Assembly: GCF_025252405.1 (NCBI RefSeq)
Contig: NZ_CP104307.1
Span: 930,001 to 994,000, forward strand
Length of the DNA stretch: 64,000 bases
Source of the DNA: Flavobacterium sp. TR2
GTDB lineage: Bacteria > Bacteroidota > Bacteroidia > Flavobacteriales > Flavobacteriaceae
Direction of reading: 5' to 3'
Shown here: one piece after another, positions 58,301 to 63,098 of the stretch
Layout of the letters: each line of letters opens with the position of its first letter
Position numbering within the stretch: position 1 is the first letter of the stretch
Translations under genes and position numbers: made by a program
Notes under the pieces: generated by a model
Told to the model about the DNA's origin: nothing
What the model saw: only the letters and a program-made list of their open reading frames with translations
Databases searched by the model: none

Positions 58301-58392
58301 TCTCTTACCTGAGAATAAGAAGAAAAACTTAACAATAAAAATACGACTGCAATTAATGCTTTAAAAATAGTAGGTTTTTTCATAGTCTTCAT
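40342..58392 (-). CDS. sprB: SprB, giant gliding-motility adhesin secreted by type IX system
   Basis: 6016 residues, one uninterrupted frame. The signal peptide (ending FSSYSQ) precedes an N-terminal domain (about 30-370) and a DUF11-like segment (about 375-500, VTLNQDIQYEINFRNEGNDN). From about residue 750 to 5850 it is built of several dozen SprB-type repeats of 70-90 residues, with a core like TCxGxxDGxITVTAxGG..Y.YS.DG...F..L.AGTY.V.V.D.NGC. A non-repeat domain interrupts them at about 1243-1470. The last 95 residues (FCMPNYFTPNGDGQNDT to FVGHFTLYR) are a type B T9SS sorting domain. Orthologues move along the cell surface during gliding. Slightly shorter than F. johnsoniae SprB (about 6500). 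Confidence 0.95.
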   Translation of the reverse strand: MKTMKKPTIFKALIAVVFLLLSFSSYSQVREGFKTEYSASLNGDILVIGNNILNRDENKKNQRANDAFDDVTKVNDNFDMKYIDIDGDSNTFNSSSAKLVIPQASQTCYEIVYAALYWAGTYQGTDRSKIANVKLKTPTAAYKQLTGTIIYDEGKPGVTNVYASKPYACFKEITDEVKSAKDGVYTVGDIMTSEGKVTPGGNSGGWSIFVVYKDPLLPNKFITSFNGFGIIRASDPPLVIPVSGFRTNPFGDVNAKLAFAALEGDASLKGDGLKIQGVKSATAGNISSLVRPIAPGNPGTPNFFNSTITDGDIILPGRTPASLNTLGYDTGVVKIDNPNNTIIQNNETDANLTINTSQDSYYMFFTALSVEIIAPKIVLKKNALDKNNNNINGKPVTLNQDIQYEINFRNEGNDNAKNFTITDELPKNVIFGGLSGITMDSRITATYDAATRKLVFTIPDAMVVANGPLTPYTIKFKVKVVDDCNELIDACSNKVENIAYSKYFGEKNTSPEGFGEGSYSTISQCNVGEPTATNFLVGIKDCLFNRDVSICGTATLTAALGYKTYVWRDPNGVIFGGNNRTVTINKPGKYTVNNSGADNCEPIMQTFNVKDYLAGTIANPIKGDNIDPATGLAYACVRDNKPFPKIFLCGLNDKREIDTKITGATKVTWQETKDVPPANQPNPESCPYEGATNWTTIVDNDTKFIADRPGVFRLVVNYGNTCVVTHYFNVYQNKLDPQAEKQDIVCNTKGWIKVTNPPENTGYSYSLDGTNYQTSSTFNNVPKGSYKVQIRQTVLIDGQMSACPFFVDVNVEELILSADIQATHPICTGELGTITANLNNVPGQYKFVLRKKGSTVEIQNTGLIDDNFTKFKGVEPGVYEVDMSTAKNGCFITKEIEVYDYRLAAEAKVTKNLTACENGEITVTVKGGTPRPGPPPYYMYYVNGNADYYTNPIITIAPADLPADGIFNIVVVDDKGCSVTIPPIKMIQIVKPTVTFDTKNLNCYNSNEGEISMTVTPANSGYAVSYNVDGGAFTTMPTTNLNPGSYKVIVKYTYDGVDCFDPEQTITITGPGSQLTASGGVAELSGCGPTGHEDQGLVRITNPQGGVPFPAPNPYRYSFDGGKTWVLTNQAYVDPSSTPYTLLIKDAAGCIFEVKGIVLDPKPSKPTFDVSDAVYSCDGKGTVTVTANVSTSASYTYSYYIGKPDPANPGSYIYTLNTNTPANVFKDVPVGDYKIKVEYTLVQAPTYSNLLIEDFGNGPPTTTTGIADEFTNPPYKGYCFNDQRTVAPFKCGTQSVEDNQYSVASFFWRNDTSWFPFKDHTTNPNNLPNTGRADGRYLLVNIGKEAGPYGRLYRKPIIDVIPNQPVIVDLYVGNLLNYGKKGFAPELRFELVNGAGQVVATQNTGKIAEGEFDPNRTKWVHISLSLNPGNYTNLDFVVRSGSQEYDGNDLVIDDIWVRQLPKSCLSAETLDLKVENGKGFKAEVKGINGVTCSDSADGGFSIYAENFNTTDGFYYTLNGGDPSPTWVNSKVSPVEISGQNSGLYDVRVRYANDAASCNFTIPTTIPAKDPFVVNATASAATCKGATVTATAVGGTPTYTLTLKDKNSAYTKIFPVDGILYEVPAGTYIISGVDSKSCSDAMDTELVIDPATKPNAEVVQNQGLCFDINNGAKITVNIIGGIAPFTYKVSTDGGITYGSSSATFNTTSFDYKVTAPGTYTFLITDGNSCDAFAVSQTINKQISARSSISGALTCITGKATIEVTISEGTAPYKYEVKNKATNAVLFTSGDITGPTFTYTDVPGTYVFTITDKNGCTAVEEQEIKALVPVTAEHKVENVTCYNAANGYVDITPLTGAAPFTYQFNGTGAFGTATHYGPLAGSVAGITYSYIVKDNLGCEQSYTFKVFQPEDLVPSASISTPYTCETSATITASAIGGNGGYTFELKNTTTNTIVGSNGTGLFENLTTPGSYSVTVTDRKNCTKTVVVGTIVAPNPPKGMTINNSAVTCPTNQATVKITNVVDGAGVALPTAGLEYRIKAPAAYATATFQPSNTFAGLDAGVIYTFEVRDANKCVFEKLHEIKALPVFEISVKSHNNITCSGASDGTAIFTVSGLGNIVRYSYQVDALAPVTALISPAAGTSFDISVAGLSAGTHKIVVTNTDTTCSKDQTVVIDGPTTKLDLNPEVVTDVTCDNKGTATINAVGGWGTFVYTITPTSPAGPAITQSTNVFSNLNAGTYDVLVKDLNGCEVKGDFVIGTVAPPTASIDATATDLCAGGAGATIVVTPNAAPNYTYSLNGGIPQNNGTFTGLIPDDYVVTVRDVTTGCSIDLTKQVVAIPVVVTDHKVTKKLDCNTSADAIIEVTIGNGYPDYKYRVNVNGAGFPATYTNVGAGVTTFTYTAPVAGTYEFEIVDSKGCKTGFTENVASKVTPDFTVDIVHVKCFGDATGKITVTATPASGTYEYSKDNGATWQTSNEFTALTASTYDIVVRDINTKCSVPKPVTVNGPAAIFEADAKVTTELKCGTNNASQAAVITVTASGGTPYTGANKYKYTYDTGNPATTITLSNSNTFTINASGTVNITVTDANNCTVTTSATVVPLTPPTAIAFSAPAITCEATKLTTDLLVTVTGGKLPLKYEITSYVAAVAPAVSVTTQNSSTYTFAGLVPGTYNFTITDDNGCTKTGTAVIDPVTPILESGKIDANVSCKDLSDGRLVFTISGNTNGTTGYTYSLVGAATGTITTGISKTGDVITYSGLKADSYTFSVTNNLTKCEAHETIVLANPTAVTIVSATGPKVFCDRKTTTITVTANGGTGILYYAVVKAGSTAPVYPADYTTSTTFSKDTDLDGLDYDVYVRDEKGCPAQTTAHITRDVVPTIDDPAVTCFKTGGAPITVTISGTTYNGVVQYGIDGVYDNNPVKTISAPGDYILSVKDDNGCEAKKPLHVNSQLTLTVTPEKDVTCTATLPATPDAKITLTAAGGNSTYTYEYKKGSSGTYTAILPAGTNVFYTSDPGDYYFKVKSDGCEAESTVPVDVTTPIKPVASAVATPTLCSGSNEGTIKITVTSGGTPPFYYTIDNWVTENQTGYFTDLAGATGTGLEYTYQVRDSKGCLSAASAKVAVVSPNPISFDTEQQNIECDKTAGGSGSSLGSITVKNVSGGSGSYVYYLTSNFGYKDSFTATTGQLHKFDIIDFGIYTVVVKDTNDCTLSKEVVMASPPEDLDIDVTTTASDCVNAGTAIVTVKVIVPSADYEFGLLEYNTAPYTNNYSGPDVAGGTVKTFKNLIPGVTYTFVVHDKATNCYFLKSANGPIPPASTLVGPATPTNVTCKNANDGSVSFTVSGWASTTTDVRYQIFKEQSNVPVSGEINVSVSGTSFTRTYPDPLPGTLAPGRYYIAYTEYNGAAKGCQSSSGTFEIKESTTDLEVKASVIKNDNCKDLAGIVKAQASGGTGPYLYQIVPDVLPLGFGAEDAKPTAASFTAAHTASTFYVNSGDYLVWAKDSYGCIQPTVVSVNVPLDPAPAIANLAIVNKCAAEGAFEVTVSMTTQGVAPYYIKVNNADFIEIKDAVPFPYTIKGLSSGPVNVTIKDFNDCSDSKNITITETPIASAKVTKPLDCSVSGNAVANAIITVTVEKGTPAYTYEVKKGTAGAYTPITPATTVTAGVTTFTYAVTDVNADVYQFRITDANSCPIETAPVTVDAIVPTVPDYKAIQPLCNGGNGTIEVSAKGGKAPYTYNFNGLGFSNTTLYTVGAGTYSFIVKDALGCETTASATLGQPTALTLSAPDITGLTCGAGNVAQSAKVVLKATGGTGAYTYSFNGGDFIANDTYIVTENSTKTDQHILYAIKDANGCIVNGSVDILKLVPPTGFDFKAGPVITCTTLDTNVEIINVVGGVTPLTYQKISPTFEDNGTNIFAGLLPDVEYVFQVTDANKCTFQKNLKIANVVKIDIVEQSKDGITCSTATDGKATFYVSGFNTTYQYKLDGVLVPGSISNPIISLTGLAAGNHKIEVIDDATNCPKDITFNIAAPPAALVLAAPVVTPLGCTTSGAVTVTANGGWGDYTYTLTQPDNTTITNNDGIFKNLTQVGFYDIKVKDANTCSVEVLNSFELVTPPKPTLTIAATSDYCYYNTDSTTLVITAASTSTFPITFEYSIDNGETWHSTNTFDKLTPKTYVIKVRDNYGCESAATTTEIKPQLFASIGIEKPIYCAGTDPADGTIRVKAVGGYAPYRYTYTYKGVTSALTNFTNALYTDFNVVDTDNGVYVFDVYDAHDCHVTTNTVDMVRPTPVTFKATPTSPNCSDPQGNISNGSILVTLDPGNDDRNYTYTIQRTIPAGGALISQNTPLFTGLIAGTYTVGVISGKQCTASQSIIIDVPAPVVATATPSAFTCSGTNTQNATIVEVTAIGGAGGGVVANYTYSDNGTNWRTDNKFTVSNATAQTLTFYAKDANGCIDDVTIALAAFPKLTAATASLGNRASCANNGHETIHVEISGGASPANFEYQVYQDGQILGTVVQVNPGDSSFDYVAPTVGHFYQFKITDKTTFCSIITDAYNVPVYETAKVIATATGSVSCNGGTNGEITIDVIDYKGNYNYQVFNAGVAVTGVLGPIDSAITNPLTISNMGASSAYTVVITEKDYPYCSVTSNTFEITQPPVLDLSGLKVKVKNQYCDSAGAVLTIDETQIVGGSGGYKYVAVLPTAGTPADGSFKDEKIITIPTNAIAPAVDTWNVYVMDAKGCKAFVPVDISKDPMPAITNVSVVSPCYDAVNGYTINVSATGVAPLEYSLDGSQYGKDAFFNVKNSGDYTVWVRDANQCVVKAATAFNIPAPLTLKAEITTDPICMTATGVVTLTAGGGKMPAQYVYTKDNWTTTTVDNVFKDLAPGTYTFIVKDISTSPTCEKSVNVTIETPTLVTGITAKGFDVTCNTYKDGRIEVKLDAANNNPNYKYSLTSGPEIRGPQDSPYFYDLPAGDYEVTVISGKGCVGYAYPKVGEPDAILVNRPVVTQYLCNVGNTAIDATITVPVASVTGGSNTYIRYQFIRDGKVVQNDDRNTYTESDYLGGTYDVIVFDSKGCQGGYSSVKIDQYVDIARLDLATTKINCRDAESVKVTAIPTRGTLPTLTYTIEGTNNTVYPVTNGLNGLFTGLRQGTYLIKVTNPVTGCGVEKPYIVNEPNTFRLIATNIKDVTCFTDSNGSITLTLVDDIPAPSDEAGPFTYVLTHESGASVSGNSNGATKVDLSGLAAGKYTFVAELTGLPYCSVTTNFTIQRPSAALEIKVNSKPISCLSNTDGEIVATATGGWTGDYQYRLDGPVTKPYSAENKFTDLPAGLYTVYVMDANGCEDSDTVRLSIPTPIAINISATPMLTCFDNEDGIVTINTVTGGSGNYTYTLHGVLVDGTVITAKAQGSNQFTDLKAGTYYVTANDTWGCTSDSNKVTIDQPKIVKATLSIVKAETCQQVPVIKLTAVGGVGPYYYSADGTNYTGPFSSFIDITLPVTTAATQYKYFVKDSKDCRSYVSNTTEFLPIPKLEFEKSSKIDIKCKGGATGSITVVAKGGLGNYKYTLQDAAGIDITPAPAQAIPGTFTQLPIGTYKVKVTSSDCQTLSTTFVLTEPDASLTATAIGTPLTCNGYNNGKITVNAQGGVGAYKYAIEPEFKQFFDKNVFENLKPGFYDVLVQDENECYVYIKDVEVKEPDPIGITEDLTLRQEEHCAGDKDAQFVIDVVGGTKPYSYSLDNQNGPFTLGDPTQTRFTFSNLEGKAHTVYIMDANQCTQEITINMAPPVTLNPTIEVTYDCVNNAQANMVVVTIDPSNTDPTQVTYSLDNGNFQPSNIFTNVAAGPHYITVKHSNGCEVTPDLFEVNAVPELDLIDVTNQSKDINTIVVKASGGVAPYEYSFNGESFTSSNSYRIYKTGDYVVIVRDKNGCEKTITVHGTFYDFCMPNYFTPNGDGQNDTVGPDCGALAYKELTFDIYDRYGRVVAKYRVGGKWDGRYHGDELPTGDYWYVLKLNDPKDPREFVGHFTLYR
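53985..54665 (-). other. Non-repeat jelly-roll-like domain inserted in SprB
   Basis: Encodes SprB residues about 1243-1470, which lack the SprB repeat pattern. The segment opens LLIEDFGNGPPTTTTGIADE and contains PFKCGTQSVEDNQYSVASFF, VDLYVGNLLNYGKKGFAPEL and LDFVVRSGSQEYDGNDLVID, closing with DDIWVRQLPKSC. The GRYLLVNIGKEAGPYGRLYR and 'vtVDLYVGNL...fvvrsgs..DDIWV' layout resembles extracellular carbohydrate- or ligand-binding jelly rolls; this is a fold guess only. Confidence 0.6.
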
Positions 58393-58469
58393 TTTGTTTT
58401 GGGCTTTTCGTTTATTTCTTAAGGGGCATTAAAAAACAAACTATGGCATTCTAAAACTTTATTATAAAT

Positions 58470-58494
58470 GTCCTTCTTAGTTTTTAAGAAGGAC
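58470..58494. promoter_or_regulatory. Hairpin in the sprD-sprB spacer
   Basis: Perfect 10-bp stem GTCCTTCTTA (58470-58479) and TAAGAAGGAC (58485-58494), 5-bp loop, between the sprD stop and the sprB start. On the minus strand the trailing bases are ATTTATAAT, not a real T run, so complete termination is unlikely. It could attenuate or process the transcript. Confidence 0.6.
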
Positions 58495-58516
58495 GATCAT
58501 GCTAAATTATATTCTA

Positions 58517-61500
58517 TTAATTCTCCACTTTTACAATGGCCATTCTTCCGTTGTATGGTTTATTTCCTTTTGCTTCTAAAGCTTTAGTTGCCTCTTGTAA
58601 ACCATCAAACTTCTCGTAATAGATGTAATACTTACTTGTTGTCACATTGTAAAAGAAATTAATATCTGAGCGTCCTGCAGCAACTGCTTTTGTTAAGAAC
58701 TCATCGCGTTTCTCTACACTGTTATGAACTGCAACAATCATATAATATCCGCTATCAGAATTTTTAATATTCTTAATAATCTGCATATTTGACTGCTCTT
58801 CACCAAAATCAAAATCACTTGCTTTTAATGGTGTATTGCTCAATTTGGTTGTCTCTTTTATTCTCTTAAGAGCCGCAACATCCTGTGCATATCTTCCTTC
58901 ATCATTTTCATAAGCCGCACGTTTAATTCTACGTTTACGCTCAATTTCAGTCTCTGTTTTAATACGCTCCAAATCGGCAATCAAAGCAGCGCCTTCTCTT
59001 TCCATTTTCAACTGAGCCGCTTTCAATTCGTTTATCTTTTCTAGATAAGCTTTATTCAAAGGATCATCTTTAGGGAACTTTTTAAGTCGTTCGTTGTAAA
59101 GATTTGTCAGTTTTGCAATCTCGTTCTTCATGCTGGTATTTGCGTCTGCAATCTGAACTTTCAATGCCTCAATCTGGCTATTTTCTGCCGCTACACTCTT
59201 GAATGGTTTAGGCTCTCTATAAATTCCTTTTTCACTTAAATCATTCTCCTCTTTTAAATCATTCAAGTCTTTTTGCTTATTCGCAACAGTTGCTTTAAAC
59301 TGATCTAATAAATCTGTCTGAACTTTACTCGTGCTTTCAACAGATTGAGTCAGGTTTTCGATTGCTTTTCCAGTATCATCTTTCGCTTTTGCTAGTGCTG
59401 CTGCTTCTGCATCTGCCTTCGCTTTTTCTGCCGCTAACCTCGCCTGGCGCTCCTCTTCTTCTCTCAATCGTCTTGTTTCTTCTTCAGCTTTCAGCTTTTC
59501 TGTAGCTTCCGCATCTGCTTTTGCTTTGGCGTCTGCTAAAAGTCTTGCTTGTTCAGCCTCCATGTCCGCTTTTGCTTTAGCATCTGCTGCCAATTTCGCT
59601 TGAAGTGCTTCAGCATCTGCTTTAGCTTTGGCATCAGCAGCAAGTTTTGCTTGAAGTGCTTGAGCGTCTGCTTTTGCTTTGGCATCTGCTGCTAATTTCG
59701 CTTGGCGAGCCTCTTCATCCAATCTTGCTTTTTCTTCCGCCGCTTGTTTCGCTTTTAATGCCTCTGCGTCTGCTTTTGCTTTGGCATCAGCAGCAAGTTT
59801 TGCTTGAAGCGCTTCTGCATCTGCTTTTGCTTTGGCGTCTGCTGCTAATTTCGCTTGGCGAGCCTCTTCATCCAATCTTGCTTTTTCTTCAGCTGCTTGT
59901 TTTGCTTTTAATGCCTCTGCATCTGCTTTTGCTTTGGCATCAGCTGCTAACTTCGCCTGACGTGCATCTTCCTCTTCTTGTAACTTTTTGGCTTCTGCTT
60001 CTGCTTTCGCTTTGGCTGTAGCTTCTGCATCTGCTTTTACTTTTGCGTCAGCTAATAATTTTGCTTGTAAGGCTACCATATCAGCTTTCGCTTTTGCGTC
60101 TGCTGCAAGTTTCGCTTCAAGTGCCTCAGCATCTGCTTTGGCCTTAGCATCTGCTGCTAATTTTGCTTGGCGAGCTTCTTCTTCCACTCTAGCTTTTTCT
60201 TCGGCAGCCTGTTTAACTTTTAATGCTTCTGCATCCGCTTTCGCTTTTGCCTCTGCAGCCAATCTTGCTTTTTCTGCTTCAGCGTCTGCTTTTGCTTTGG
60301 CATCAGCTGCTAATTTTGCTTGGCGCGCTTCTTCTTCTACTCTAGCTTTTTCTTCAGCAGCTTGCTTAGCTTGCAGTGCTTCTGCATCTGCTTTGGCTTT
60401 TGCTTCAGCAGCTAATCTTGCTTTTTCTGCTTCAGCATCGGCTTTCGCTTTTGCATCTGCTGCTTGTTTCGCTTTCAACGCTTCTGCATCTGCTTTCGCT
60501 TTGGCATCAGCAGCTAATTTCGCCTGACGAGCATTTTCCTCTTCTTGTAATTTTTTGGCTTCCGCTTCTGCTTTTGCTTTAGCAGTAGCTTCTGCATCGG
60601 CTTTTACTCTGGCATCAGCAATTAATTTAGCTTGTAAAGCCTCCATGTCTGCTTTTGCTTTTGCATCTGCTGCTAATCTTGCTTTTTCTGCTTCAGCATC
60701 AGCTTTGGCTTTTGTTTCTGCTGCTAATCTTGCTTTTTCAGCTTCAGCATCGGCTTTGGCTTTTGCATCTGCTTCTAATTTTGCTTTTGCAGCTGCTTCT
60801 GCATCCGCTTTGGCTTTTGCATCTGCTACAAGTTTGGCCTGAAGTGCTTCTGCATCTGCTTTTGCTTTAGCTTCGGCTGCTAATTGTGCCTGTCTTGCTT
60901 CTTCTGCTTGTTTTATCTTTAATGCTTCGGCATCGGCTTTAGCTTTCAATTCAGCAGCAATAATTGCTTGTCTTGCTTCTTCGTCTGCTTTTGTTTTTGC
61001 CTCTGCAGCTAATTTTTCTTTAAGTGCCGCTTCTTCTGCTGCTTTTGCTTTTAAGTCTGCAGCTGCTTTAGCTTTGTTAGCAGCATCAATAGAAGCTTTT
61101 GTTTTGGCTTCTGCTGCGGTCTTAGCTTTAGCTTCTGCAGCTAATCTTGCCTGCAATGCATCTGAATCTGCTTTTGCTTTTGCATCTGCTGCTAATATCG
61201 ACTGCATATCTGCTGCCTCTGCTTTTGCTTTTGCATCTGCTTTACGTTTTGCCTCGGCTGCATCTGCTTTGGCTTTATTATCAGCAATTAATTTTATTCT
61301 TGCTGCTTCTGCATCTGCTTTTGCTTTTTCTGCAGCGGCCAATCTTGCTTGTCTTGCTGCTTCTGCATCTGCTTTTACTTTTTCAGCTGCTGCCAATCTC
61401 ATTTTTGCTGCTGCTTCTGAATTTGCTCTTGCTCTTTCTATTGCAAGCTGTGCAGCTGTTTTTTGCTGTGTCGGTGCGGCTGCATTTGCTGCAGCTGCTT

Positions 61501-63097
61501 TAGCTTTTGCTGCTTCTGCATCTGCTTTGGCTTTATCTGCCGAAGCTATTTTTGTCTGTAAAGCCTCTGCATCTGCTTTGGCTTTAGCATCTGCGGCTAA
61601 TTTTATTTTTAATGCTTCTGCATCTGCCTGTGCTTTATCTGCGGCTAACTGTTCTGGTGTTTTTTGTGCAACCGCTCCAGATTTATTTGCTGCAGCTTGT
61701 GCTCTTGCAGCAGCAGCAGCATCAACTTTTGCTTTATTATCAGCAGCTAGTTTTATTCTGCGCTCTTCTGCATCGGCTCTGGCTTTATCAGCAGCAAGCT
61801 GGGCTTGTGTTTTTTGTGTTTCAGCTACCGCCTTATTAGCTGCGGCTGTTTGTGCTCTTGCTGCGGCTGCGGCATCTGCTTTGGCTTTTGCCTCGGCAGC
61901 TAATCTTATCTTAACAGCCTCTGCATCTGCTTTGGCTTTAGCATCTGCTTCTAGTTTTGCTTTTGCTGCAGCTTCAGCGTCTGCTTTAACTTTTTCTGCT
62001 GCTGCCAGTCTTGCTTGTTTTGCTTCAGCATCTGCTTTAGCTTTTGCTTCTGCTGCTAATCTGTTCTTTTCAGCAATCTCTGCTCTATTAACCTGAGTAG
62101 CTTCAGACTGTGGTTTCGCTGGAACTGGTTTTGGTTTTGCTGGATCAATCAGCGAACCTTCATCTTCATCTCCGTAATAGTAATTTCTATTTTTAAATTT
62201 ATAAGCAATGGCAAATTCATGCGAACCTCCTAGGTTAGAGAAATTACCCATTCCTCTTTCATAATTGTATTCAAGAGAAATGCTTGGAGAAATATTAACT
62301 CCAAGACCTGCCGAAACTCCATATAATGTGTTATATCCCGCCTGCGCCCACACTCCTTGCTGAAGTGCCAGCATTGCAAGTCCAGAAATAACTGTTTTAT
62401 CCTTTTTTATTTCTGTTCTAACAATTCCAGAAAACTTACTTCTGTCAAAAAAACCATAACTGTCAATATATCCAGTATACATAGCATGAAGCTGAATGGC
62501 TCTTTCTGGATCTTCTTTTACCATTCCAGATCCAAAATTGTATAGTATCAGATTGTTAACTGCTACCCCAAAATCTAAAAATTCTGTTCCGTAATTAATT
62601 CCCGGATTTACAGTAAGCAACGTGCTTTTTGGAAAATCTCCACTTAAAATAGTGGTATCATCTGTTATAATTTTTCCTGTATTTATACCGCTTTGATAGA
62701 TTCCGACATTTAAACCAAAAGTCAAATTGCTAGCCTCTTCTAAGACAATATTATGAGCGAAATTGGCAACTCCGCCAAAAACAGTCATCAATCCGTAATT
62801 CTGTTGAAATAGACCTACCGCAAATGCTTCGTTCTCTCTAAATCGCCCAGAGTAATTGGCTAAAAAAGTCTGTGGAGCATTATCAAACTGCACCCATTGT
62901 CTTTTATTATAAAAACTTGCATATGGGTTTGATTCTCTAACAAAACTAAATGTTGGGTTAATTAAATATCTATTAAACTTTAAAGAATTTCTAATGGGTA
63001 ACGAAAACGAAACAACTCCATCCTCAGAAGCTTCTTGAGAATAGAGTACATTTGATAAACCGTAAAATAACGTGATGAATAGTAAAAGTTTCTTCAT
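58517..63097 (-). CDS. sprD: SprD-like gliding protein: PorP-like domain, long Ala/Lys coiled coil, SPOR-like end
   Basis: 1526 residues. Signal peptide (ending VLYSQE), then a PorP/SprF-like barrel domain (about 25-310: FNRYLINPTFSFVRESNPYA, GVNISPSISLEYNYERGMGN). Residues about 330-1200 are an Ala/Lys/Glu-rich coiled coil built mainly of a 17-residue unit (KLAADAKAKADAEALQA). A second coiled coil (about 1215-1400) and a C-terminal domain (about 1440-1526, GYYMIVAVHNSVEKRDEF to GRMAIVKVEN) resembling SPOR follow. It starts one base after the sprC stop and is 124 bp upstream of sprB. In F. johnsoniae sprD is one of the operon genes needed for efficient gliding. Assignment rests on gene order and domain plan. 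Confidence 0.85.
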   Translation of the reverse strand: MKKLLLFITLFYGLSNVLYSQEASEDGVVSFSLPIRNSLKFNRYLINPTFSFVRESNPYASFYNKRQWVQFDNAPQTFLANYSGRFRENEAFAVGLFQQNYGLMTVFGGVANFAHNIVLEEASNLTFGLNVGIYQSGINTGKIITDDTTILSGDFPKSTLLTVNPGINYGTEFLDFGVAVNNLILYNFGSGMVKEDPERAIQLHAMYTGYIDSYGFFDRSKFSGIVRTEIKKDKTVISGLAMLALQQGVWAQAGYNTLYGVSAGLGVNISPSISLEYNYERGMGNFSNLGGSHEFAIAYKFKNRNYYYGDEDEGSLIDPAKPKPVPAKPQSEATQVNRAEIAEKNRLAAEAKAKADAEAKQARLAAAEKVKADAEAAAKAKLEADAKAKADAEAVKIRLAAEAKAKADAAAAARAQTAAANKAVAETQKTQAQLAADKARADAEERRIKLAADNKAKVDAAAAARAQAAANKSGAVAQKTPEQLAADKAQADAEALKIKLAADAKAKADAEALQTKIASADKAKADAEAAKAKAAAANAAAPTQQKTAAQLAIERARANSEAAAKMRLAAAEKVKADAEAARQARLAAAEKAKADAEAARIKLIADNKAKADAAEAKRKADAKAKAEAADMQSILAADAKAKADSDALQARLAAEAKAKTAAEAKTKASIDAANKAKAAADLKAKAAEEAALKEKLAAEAKTKADEEARQAIIAAELKAKADAEALKIKQAEEARQAQLAAEAKAKADAEALQAKLVADAKAKADAEAAAKAKLEADAKAKADAEAEKARLAAETKAKADAEAEKARLAADAKAKADMEALQAKLIADARVKADAEATAKAKAEAEAKKLQEEENARQAKLAADAKAKADAEALKAKQAADAKAKADAEAEKARLAAEAKAKADAEALQAKQAAEEKARVEEEARQAKLAADAKAKADAEAEKARLAAEAKAKADAEALKVKQAAEEKARVEEEARQAKLAADAKAKADAEALEAKLAADAKAKADMVALQAKLLADAKVKADAEATAKAKAEAEAKKLQEEEDARQAKLAADAKAKADAEALKAKQAAEEKARLDEEARQAKLAADAKAKADAEALQAKLAADAKAKADAEALKAKQAAEEKARLDEEARQAKLAADAKAKADAQALQAKLAADAKAKADAEALQAKLAADAKAKADMEAEQARLLADAKAKADAEATEKLKAEEETRRLREEEERQARLAAEKAKADAEAAALAKAKDDTGKAIENLTQSVESTSKVQTDLLDQFKATVANKQKDLNDLKEENDLSEKGIYREPKPFKSVAAENSQIEALKVQIADANTSMKNEIAKLTNLYNERLKKFPKDDPLNKAYLEKINELKAAQLKMEREGAALIADLERIKTETEIERKRRIKRAAYENDEGRYAQDVAALKRIKETTKLSNTPLKASDFDFGEEQSNMQIIKNIKNSDSGYYMIVAVHNSVEKRDEFLTKAVAAGRSDINFFYNVTTSKYYIYYEKFDGLQEATKALEAKGNKPYNGRMAIVKVEN
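59410..62080 (-). repeat. 51-bp tandem repeats encoding the SprD coiled coil
   Basis: About 45 units, most of 51 bp (17 residues), with a few longer units that hold Gln/Thr-rich or Lys-Leu-Gln-Glu-Glu segments. A larger duplicated block is visible. The unit with KLIADARVKADAEATAKAKA (about 60,540-60,640) recurs as KLLADAKVKADAEATAKAKA about 189 residues (567 bp) away. The near-identical DNA makes this stretch prone to length change and misassembly. Confidence 0.88.
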
Positions 63098-63098
63098 A

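Noticed and set aside
61074..62096. 340-residue plus-strand frame rich in Ala, Ser and Phe opposite sprD
   Set aside because: Antisense of the 51-bp repeats; its composition follows from GCT/GCA codons on the coding strand.
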